Origin: Thermoplasmata archaeon
Lineage (GTDB): Archaea > Thermoplasmatota > Thermoplasmata > UBA184
Assembly (NCBI GenBank): GCA_021827545.1
Contig: JAKAVH010000152.1
Location: 1 to 9,804 of the forward strand
Direction of reading: 5' to 3'
DNA length: 9,804 bases
Every line of letters begins with the position of its first letter. The first letter of the stretch is position 1. Shown here piece after piece: positions 5,688 to 9,804 of the stretch. The translations under genes were made by a program, and so were the position numbers. Below the pieces are notes generated by a model. The model saw nothing but the letters and a program-made list of their open reading frames with translations, had not been told where the DNA came from and did no database searches.

Positions 5688-6896
5688 CTAACCGGGCGCC
5701 CGTACCGGGGCCTCGGGTCCCGAGCCGCCCGACGACCACAGTCGCTGGACCCGGATCGGCTCGCCGGACGGATACCGTCGGCCGTGCGCGAGGAGGCCAA
5801 ATGCGTTCGCCTGGAGCAGTCCCATCATGCGGGCGACCCCCCAGGGGAGCGGCGTCGCGACCCCCCCCGAGACCCGGAAGAGGTAGACGCTGTCCATCCG
5901 GTGGTCTGCCAGGACCTCCCGGGCGAGAGTGACCTCCTCGTAGCGACGGGTCTCCCGCCCCACCATTCGGGCCAGCACGTGGAGTCCGTGCTCGTGGAAG
6001 GCGGCCACCGCGGAGACCACCTGGCCCGGCAGCACCACGACCGGGGTCCGACGCACGAATCCCACCGCGCCCCGCTTGAGGACGTTCGCCGAAACCCCCT
6101 CGAAGAGGAGCCGGCCCACGTCGACGATCGCCGCCTTGGTCACGTCCTTCGGCCCCACGGAAGAGCCGCCGATCGTGAAGAGGAGGTCGGAACGACGACT
6201 CGCCGCCTCGAGAACGCGTCCGACTCGGCTCCGGTCGTCGGCCGTCGGAGGGAGGACGCGAACCTCGGCGAAGCCGAGGAGGTTCGCGATGATCGGGCTC
6301 AGGAAATCCGGGACGCCGTCCGGGGAACGAGACCCCGGACGGAGGACCTCGTCCCCGATCGGGGCGATCGCGATCCGGATCCGGTACGTGGGGATCGACC
6401 GTATCCGCTGGGCCAGGAGGGCCCCCACATGCGCCGCGCGGACCGGCTCGCCGCGTTGGAGGATGCGTTCTCCTCGCTCCATCACCTCGCCGGGCTCGAG
6501 GACATCCTGGCCGGGGCGAGCGGGGTGGCGAAGCCGGAGCGCGTTCCCCTGGACGAGGGCCGCCTCGGCCCGCACGACGGCGTTCGCCCCTTTCGGAAGC
6601 GGGAGGCCGGTAGCGATGGGGGAGGCCTCACCTTCCGCGAGGGCGATGTTCGCAGGACCGGTCGATCTCAGTAGACCCGCTCGGAGGAAGAATACCGCGA
6701 CCGGTCGGCCCGGAACCAGTCGGACGGCGTAGCCGTCCATCGCCGACCTCCTCTCGCGGGGAAGCGGCTCCCGTGCGGTCACGGTCGCCGCCGCGAGCTT
6801 CCCGAGCGCGCCCGTCACCGAGGTCGAGACGACGCGGGGCGACCGGATCGGGGCCGCGTCGACCGCTCTTCGCGCCTCCTCGAGCGGTACGAGCAT
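5688..6896 (-). CDS. MoeA-like molybdopterin molybdenumtransferase, divergent
   Basis: 402 residues, the usual MoeA length. MoeA inserts molybdate (or tungstate) into adenylylated molybdopterin in the last step of molybdenum cofactor synthesis in the cytoplasm. Recognisable motifs in order are RSAMDGYAVR (50-59), IATGLPLPKGANAVVRAE (94-111), GQDVLEPGEVMERGERIL (129-146), a MoCF-domain strand IAPIGDEVLRPGS (177-189), FTIGGSSVGPKD (240-251) and a C-terminal beta domain ending near IRVQRLW. Key acidic residues are kept (D54, D182, E183, D251). The family's usual K-P-G-K-P is replaced by LKRGAVGF (273-280), and G-L-P-G-N-P-V-S by VLPGQVVSA (288-296). ATG 6896 lacks a clear ribosome site. The gene lies downstream of a peptidase gene on the same strand, and no other cofactor genes are nearby. 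It may be a paralog with altered activity. Confidence 0.85.
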   Translation of the reverse strand: MLVPLEEARRAVDAAPIRSPRVVSTSVTGALGKLAAATVTAREPLPRERRSAMDGYAVRLVPGRPVAVFFLRAGLLRSTGPANIALAEGEASPIATGLPLPKGANAVVRAEAALVQGNALRLRHPARPGQDVLEPGEVMERGERILQRGEPVRAAHVGALLAQRIRSIPTYRIRIAIAPIGDEVLRPGSRSPDGVPDFLSPIIANLLGFAEVRVLPPTADDRSRVGRVLEAASRRSDLLFTIGGSSVGPKDVTKAAIVDVGRLLFEGVSANVLKRGAVGFVRRTPVVVLPGQVVSAVAAFHEHGLHVLARMVGRETRRYEEVTLAREVLADHRMDSVYLFRVSGGVATPLPWGVARMMGLLQANAFGLLAHGRRYPSGEPIRVQRLWSSGGSGPEAPVRAPG

Positions 6897-6970
6897 TCTC
6901 GATGCCTTCGGGCCGGTCCGAGGTGCCGAGGGCCACGCGGAAGCGCCCGGGTGCCGAAGAGCGGGCCGGT

Positions 6971-6980
6971 CGTAAAGGTC
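6971..6980 (-). promoter_or_regulatory. Weak TATA-like element upstream of the MoeA-like gene
   Basis: On the minus strand the 171-base gap between the peptidase stop and the MoeA-like ATG contains GACCTTTACG, the only AT-leaning word there. It is about 75 bases before ATG 6896, which would give a leader of roughly 50 bases. If it is not real, the MoeA-like gene is probably co-transcribed with the peptidase. Confidence 0.2.
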
Positions 6981-7067
6981 TTGCCGACCGACCCGGCGGC
7001 GGCCCTCGCACGCCCGCGCGAGCGCTTCCGGTCCTGGGAGAGGCGGGTCGGGGGCGGCGGGCTCCGC

Positions 7068-8126
7068 TCAGCGCGGGGTTCGGAACGACCGCCGGACGGT
7101 CTCGTGGGAGAGCGCCTCGACGCGGTGGCCCCGATAGCCCACCATCGTCTCGGCCGCAACGAGGGCGTTCAGCACCGCTTCTTCGGTGGCCTCCACTGTG
7201 GCCGAGAAGAAAGGGTCGAGGGCCGAGTGGCCCAGCCCCTCCGCGAGGCGACCAGGGTCCCGCGCGCGCGGCGGCACGCGGCCCGTGGCGAACGCGAGGA
7301 CGAGGTCGCCCGAAAGATCGCCCGCCACCGAGCCGGTCCGGGCGAGACCCAGAGGGGCTCGGCGCGCCAGGCGCGCGAGGTCGTGAGCGTCGAGCGGGGC
7401 GTCCGTGCCGACGAGGACCAGGACCGACCCCTGTTCACCGGTCGGTGCCTCCTCTCGGGCGGGCGGCGCCGGGACGGTGCGGCCGCAGATCCTCAACTGG
7501 CCGCGGTCACCGTGGTTGGCCTGGACGAGAACGCCCAGCCGGTACTCGGCCGACCCTGTCCGAACCGTCCGGGAGGCCGTCCCGATCCCGCCCTTGAATC
7601 CGAAGGCGCTCGTGCCGGTGCCGCCGCCGACGCTGCCTTCGGGGACCGGTCCGGGACGCGCTTCCCGGAGGGCGGCGAGCACGTGGGCGGGCTCGACCGC
7701 GAGCGCGCCGATGTCGTTCAGATATCCGTCCCACGTCTCCCCGACGACCGGCAACGGGAACTCCCTCGCGGGGTCGTGCCCCCGGTCGACCCACCATCGC
7801 ACGAGCGCCGAGTGGGCCGTCCCGACCGCGAGGGTGTTCGTGAACGCCACGGGTCCTTCGAGAACCCCTGCCTCCTCGATCCAGGCCGTCCCCGTCAGCT
7901 CGCCGGCTCCGTTCATGCGGAAGTAGCTCGCGTAGACCGCATCGGAAGCGTCCCTCCCTCGGGGGTGGATGGCGGTGACCCCGGTCCGGACGGCCCCTCG
8001 GGCGGGCGGGTCGGAGATGAGGGTGACATGGCCTACCTCGACCCCGGGCACGTCCGTCAGGGCGTTGAGCGGGCCCGGGGTGCCGTCGAGCGGGACTCCG
8101 AGCTCGCGGGTTCGTGGCTTCGACAC
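7068..8126 (-). CDS. P1-family (DmpA/BapA-type) self-processing aminopeptidase
   Basis: 352 residues from GTG 8126. Members are N-terminal-nucleophile peptidases that cut themselves into two subunits and then remove N-terminal residues from peptides, amides or beta-peptides. Family signatures are LGVPLDGTPGPLNALTDVPGVEVGH (read in two parts from residue 9), GTAWIEEAG, ETWDGYLND, GGGTGTSAFGFKGGIGT (167-183) and LVQANHGDRG with N204. GS at 233-234, followed by VLVLVGTDAPL, marks the cleavage point, with Ser234 as nucleophile. GDLSGD gives S272 and D274, matching the Ser and acidic residue of the DmpA active site. The start is chosen because GAGGGAAGG (plus 8136-8144) lies 9 bases upstream and family similarity begins at once. 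An in-frame GTG at 8261 would add 45 unlikely residues. No signal peptide, so cytoplasmic. Confidence 0.9.
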   Translation of the reverse strand: MSKPRTRELGVPLDGTPGPLNALTDVPGVEVGHVTLISDPPARGAVRTGVTAIHPRGRDASDAVYASYFRMNGAGELTGTAWIEEAGVLEGPVAFTNTLAVGTAHSALVRWWVDRGHDPAREFPLPVVGETWDGYLNDIGALAVEPAHVLAALREARPGPVPEGSVGGGTGTSAFGFKGGIGTASRTVRTGSAEYRLGVLVQANHGDRGQLRICGRTVPAPPAREEAPTGEQGSVLVLVGTDAPLDAHDLARLARRAPLGLARTGSVAGDLSGDLVLAFATGRVPPRARDPGRLAEGLGHSALDPFFSATVEATEEAVLNALVAAETMVGYRGHRVEALSHETVRRSFRTPR

Positions 8127-8135
8127 GAGGGTATT

Positions 8136-8144
8136 CCTTCCCTC
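8136..8144 (-). promoter_or_regulatory. Shine-Dalgarno sequence deciding the P1 peptidase start
   Basis: On the minus strand GAGGGAAGG stands 9 bases before GTG 8126. It favours that start over GTG 8261, whose extra 45 codons are Arg-rich and do not resemble the family N terminus. Confidence 0.55.
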
Positions 8145-8234
8145 GCGGCGCGTGGCCCGCAGCTCGCTTCGGCTTCGCAAGCGGCGGCCGCGCCCCGCGT
8201 AGGGGTCTCGGAACGCTATGCCGTCCAACAGAAA

Positions 8235-8241
8235 CCTATTT
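8235..8241 (+). promoter_or_regulatory. TATA-like box of the C2H2 zinc-finger gene (leaderless)
   Basis: AGAAACCTATTTCG contains an AT-rich word centred about 28 bases before ATG 8267, with a purine-rich possible BRE in front. This is the spacing expected for a leaderless archaeal transcript. No ribosome site is present before the ATG. Confidence 0.45.
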
Positions 8242-8266
8242 CGACCGAGATCCGCTAGCACGTCCG

Positions 8267-8437
8267 ATGGCGGGATCTTCGCTGACCGGAGCTGTGGGTG
8301 GTCGCCCGAACGAACTGTTGCTCTACCGATGCCTCGTCTGTGGGTTCCAGACCCTTAAGACGACGGACATCACCGAGCACCTGATGTCGCACGCCGAAGC
8401 GGCGAAGTACAGCTTCACGACCGTCCTCAAGGATTAG
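8267..8437 (+). CDS. Small C2H2 zinc-finger protein
   Basis: 56 residues. The core YRCLVCGFQTLKTTDITEHL ending in MSH is a C-x2-C-x12-H-x3-H zinc finger (C22, C25, H38, H42), the spacing of a classical C2H2 finger with beta-hairpin and helix. It is flanked by 20 residues at the N terminus and 14 at the C terminus (AEAAKYSFTTVLKD). Small single-finger proteins of this kind are known in archaea and are thought to bind nucleic acid or protein; the role here is not known. ATG 8267 is chosen because it lies about 28 bases after a TATA-like box and gives a compact protein. An upstream extension in the same frame is Arg/Pro-rich and antisense to the peptidase. It is divergent from the peptidase and convergent with another small zinc protein. 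Confidence 0.78.
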   Translation: MAGSSLTGAVGGRPNELLLYRCLVCGFQTLKTTDITEHLMSHAEAAKYSFTTVLKD

Positions 8438-8445
8438 GCGGGCGC

Positions 8446-8460
8446 ACCCCGGCCCGGGGT
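8446..8460. other. Perfect 15-base palindrome between convergent zinc-protein genes
   Basis: ACCCCGG-C-CCGGGGT is a 7-base inverted repeat with a single central base. It begins 9 bases after the stop of the C2H2 gene and ends 34 bases before the stop of the convergent zinc-ribbon gene. The position suits a two-way transcript-end structure, but there is no T run as archaeal termination normally needs. It could also be a protein-binding site. Confidence 0.3.
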
Positions 8461-8493
8461 CGCCTCAGGATCCCGTCCGGCTCCGGTGAGATC

Positions 8494-8823
8494 TCACGCG
8501 CCGGCACGGCCGCTGCCGCGTGGCGCGAAGAGGAGGCGAGGCACGTCCTCCGGTCGCGAGGGCGCCGTTCGGTTCTCCCCTGCGGGGCTCGGTCGGCGAC
8601 GGACCTTGGGCCGGCACTCGTCATGGCAATCGATGCAGAGCTTTCGGCTGCGGTCGGGAAGCTCCTTGCCGGCCGCCCAGCACTCGTCCATCGTAGCATG
8701 CCCGCACGCGGGGCACGGGTGCAGCCGCTTGAGGATCGGCTCTGGGGGAGGGAGCACCTGGGCCCCGGCACCCTTCTCCCGCCCCGAAGGGCGCCGAACG
8801 CTGCGGCGGGACGCACCGTTCAT
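8494..8823 (-). CDS. Small Cys-rich zinc-ribbon protein
   Basis: 109 residues. The core HPCPACGHATMDECWAAG (35-52) and RSRKLCIDCHDECRPK (58-73) holds two C-x2-C knuckles (C37/C40 and C63/C66) 23 residues apart. Further candidate ligands are H42, C48, H67 and C70, so one zinc ribbon, or a site with extra ligands, is likely. The flanks are basic and Pro-rich, suggesting disorder and perhaps nucleic-acid contact. I do not recognise the family. ATG 8823 has GAGGT 4 bases upstream. A later in-frame GTG at 8757 also precedes the core and cannot be excluded. It shares a 101-base divergent promoter region with the zinc-ribbon membrane protein. Confidence 0.62.
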   Translation of the reverse strand: MNGASRRSVRRPSGREKGAGAQVLPPPEPILKRLHPCPACGHATMDECWAAGKELPDRSRKLCIDCHDECRPKVRRRPSPAGENRTAPSRPEDVPRLLFAPRGSGRAGA

Positions 8824-8876
8824 CTGGACCTCAGTTGCCAGCCGCCGATCCCCATCGGGGGGTGTTGACTCCCTAC

Positions 8877-8901
8877 CCTATACGTTTCCGAAGCATTAAG
8901 A
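8877..8901. promoter_or_regulatory. Divergent promoter region between two zinc-ribbon genes
   Basis: Two AT-rich words stand out. CCTATACG (8877-8884), read on the minus strand as CGTATAGG, could drive the leftward zinc-ribbon gene with a leader of about 30 bases holding its GAGGT. GCATTAAGA (8893-8901) lies about 28 bases before GTG 8925 and would give a leaderless rightward transcript. The first word could also serve the rightward gene. Confidence 0.4.
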
Positions 8902-8924
8902 GCGCCGTACGCCCTGCCCGGTTC

Positions 8925-9530
8925 GTGGAGTCGCGCACCTGCGAACGGTGCGGCGGACCCAACTCCGCGGCCGCCGCTGTCTGCCAGTGGTGTGGCCGGG
9001 ACCTTCCCCCGGTGGTCGTGGCGGCGCCGACCCCTCCGCTTTCGTTCTCGTCCCCTCCGGTGGTACAGACATTGCCCTCGGTGACCCCGGCATCGACGCC
9101 ACCGACGATCTCGCCCGGCCCCATCGTGGCGGTCGTGCTCGTCGTACTCTTCCTCTTCATCGTCGTTATCGCGGCGATGAGCGCTACGCCGTCCCCTCCA
9201 CAATTCCCGGGCCCCGGCGGTTACTCTCCCCCGCCCGTCGTGAACGTCGTCGGGGTCACGTTCCAGTCCACCGACAACGCGTGCGGCCTCGGCGGGGCGT
9301 CCGCACCGGGGTTTGTGACGTTCGCGGGCGGCACTTTCACTTGGAACTGGACGGTCTTTTCCGGAACCTCCTGCCGCATCTCGACCCTGTCCTCGGCCAC
9401 CCCCGGGTTCCAGGTGATCGCTTCGGACGTCCCCCTCTCGATGGCCGCGGGCGCGGGGCCGCTCCTTACGGTCACCCTCACCACGCCGAGCGGGGGTTTC
9501 TCGGGCAGTCTTTTTCTCGACGTCGAGTGA
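8925..9530 (+). CDS. Zinc-ribbon membrane protein with extracytoplasmic beta domain
   Basis: 201 residues. An N-terminal zinc ribbon has C6/C9 (CERCGG) and C20/C23 (CQWCGR). A Pro/Ser/Thr-rich linker (about 28-64) leads to one membrane helix, IVAVVLVVLFLFIVVIAAM (67-85). Another Pro-rich spacer precedes a beta-rich domain (about 107-201) with VTFQSTDNACGL, FVTFAGGTFTWNWTVFSG and a closing FSGSLFLDVE. Cysteines 120 and 150 lie in the outer part and may form a disulfide. The ribbon should be cytoplasmic and the beta domain outside, an arrangement I associate with Thermoplasmata membrane proteins of unknown role. GTG 8925 is chosen because the ribbon then starts at residue 6, as usual, and a TATA-like word lies about 28 bases upstream. 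An in-frame TTG at 8835 would add 30 residues without similarity. Confidence 0.78.
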   Translation: MESRTCERCGGPNSAAAAVCQWCGRDLPPVVVAAPTPPLSFSSPPVVQTLPSVTPASTPPTISPGPIVAVVLVVLFLFIVVIAAMSATPSPPQFPGPGGYSPPPVVNVVGVTFQSTDNACGLGGASAPGFVTFAGGTFTWNWTVFSGTSCRISTLSSATPGFQVIASDVPLSMAAGAGPLLTVTLTTPSGGFSGSLFLDVE

Positions 9531-9804
9531 GATCGTCGCGGGACCCGATTCCCGGTCGACGCGGCTCCGGCGCCGGACCGAAGCGATTTTGAACTGTCGT
9601 TCTCCCACGGAGTATGCCGAGGGACGCTCCGGGCGTGCGGAGGTCCCGCCGGGACGAGGGCGAGTGAGCGATCGCGGGGGCGAGCCGGCACGGGACCCGG
9701 GCGGGCCCCGAGATGGGGAGACGTCCACCCGCCCAACCAGCAGGGCGGCGTCCTCGATAACCTCATCCAATGTTTGCTCGAACCTCGGTCCCCTGCGCGC
9801 GATG
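9531..9804. other. Right-end region without a confident gene
   Basis: About 274 bases. A GATTTTGAAC word (9587-9596) sits 20-odd bases before ATG 9614, which has GGAG in front, but that frame ends after 17 codons. An overlapping GTG at 9664 opens a frame to the window edge with a disordered-looking product. On the minus strand a frame reading in from the right edge contains RFEQTLDEVIEDAALLVGRV, which looks protein-like but has no stop before it runs deep into the antisense of the neighbouring gene. Another minus frame entering from the edge stops at 9763-9765. A gene end or start is probably here, but I cannot say which. Confidence 0.3.

Noticed and set aside
5586..6674. Plus-strand open frame of 362 codons opposite the MoeA-like gene
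   Set aside because: The product is an Arg/Asp/Pro-rich string with no motifs, while the minus strand carries clear MoeA motifs.
6951..8258. Plus-strand open frame of 435 codons opposite the P1 peptidase
   Set aside because: No recognisable domain and charged, repetitive composition; the minus strand has the full P1-family signature.
8127..8261. 45-residue N-terminal extension of the P1 peptidase from GTG 8261
   Set aside because: It is Arg-rich without family similarity, overlaps the promoter of the divergent C2H2 gene, and a better start with a ribosome site exists at 8126.
8820..9770. Minus-strand open frame opposite the zinc-ribbon membrane protein
   Set aside because: Most of it is antisense of a gene with zinc ribbon and membrane helix, and its composition is mostly Arg/Gly/Asp. 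Only the first 20-odd residues look protein-like, and these are mentioned under the right-edge finding.
1..9804. CRISPR array, insertion sequence, integrase, attachment site or defence system
   Set aside because: No short regularly spaced repeats, no transposase or integrase motifs and no terminal inverted repeats were seen. The genes do not form a recognisable or new multi-gene defence or biosynthetic cassette.

Overview
The window reads as a chromosomal piece of a high-GC archaeon, most likely an uncultured member of the Thermoplasmatota (class Thermoplasmata). Four observations point there. Several genes have archaeal TATA-type boxes about 25-30 bases before the start or the inferred transcript start. 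Some genes look leaderless while others have Shine-Dalgarno sequences. GTG and TTG starts are common. Two envelope proteins carry architectures familiar from Thermoplasmata genomes: tandem 'FTESGL...EPNGSY' beta domains, and an N-terminal zinc ribbon followed by one membrane helix and an outer domain. The lineage call is inferred from protein style; no marker gene is present.

Layout. 1-985 (-): the N-terminal 328 codons of a secreted PQQ-type beta-propeller protein that runs off the left edge. 986-1369: divergent promoter region. 1370-3364 (+): a large surface protein with a signal/anchor helix, a TIM-barrel-like domain, three tandem FTESGL beta domains and a C-terminal membrane helix. 3430-4053 (-): a TehB-like SAM-dependent methyltransferase. 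4369-4617 (+): a small protein with two membrane helices. 4618-4990: no recognisable gene. 5028-5504 (+): a winged-helix DNA-binding protein behind a clear TATA box. 5688-6896 (-): a MoeA-like molybdopterin protein with altered active-site motifs. 7068-8126 (-): a P1-family (DmpA-type) self-processing aminopeptidase. 8267-8437 (+): a 56-residue C2H2 zinc-finger protein, probably leaderless. 8494-8823 (-): a small Cys-rich zinc-ribbon protein. 8925-9530 (+): a zinc-ribbon, one-helix, outer-domain membrane protein. 9531-9804: no confident gene.

The genes mostly alternate in strand with their own promoters, so there is no long operon. The only co-directional neighbours of note are the P1 peptidase and the MoeA-like gene, 171 bases apart. 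Two themes recur: cell-surface proteins (propeller, TIM-barrel protein, zinc-ribbon/TM protein) and small zinc-binding proteins (three in about 1.3 kb at the right end). I see no mobile element, CRISPR array, rRNA or tRNA, and no assembled multi-gene defence or biosynthetic system. The most unusual items are the large surface protein and the MoeA-like protein.
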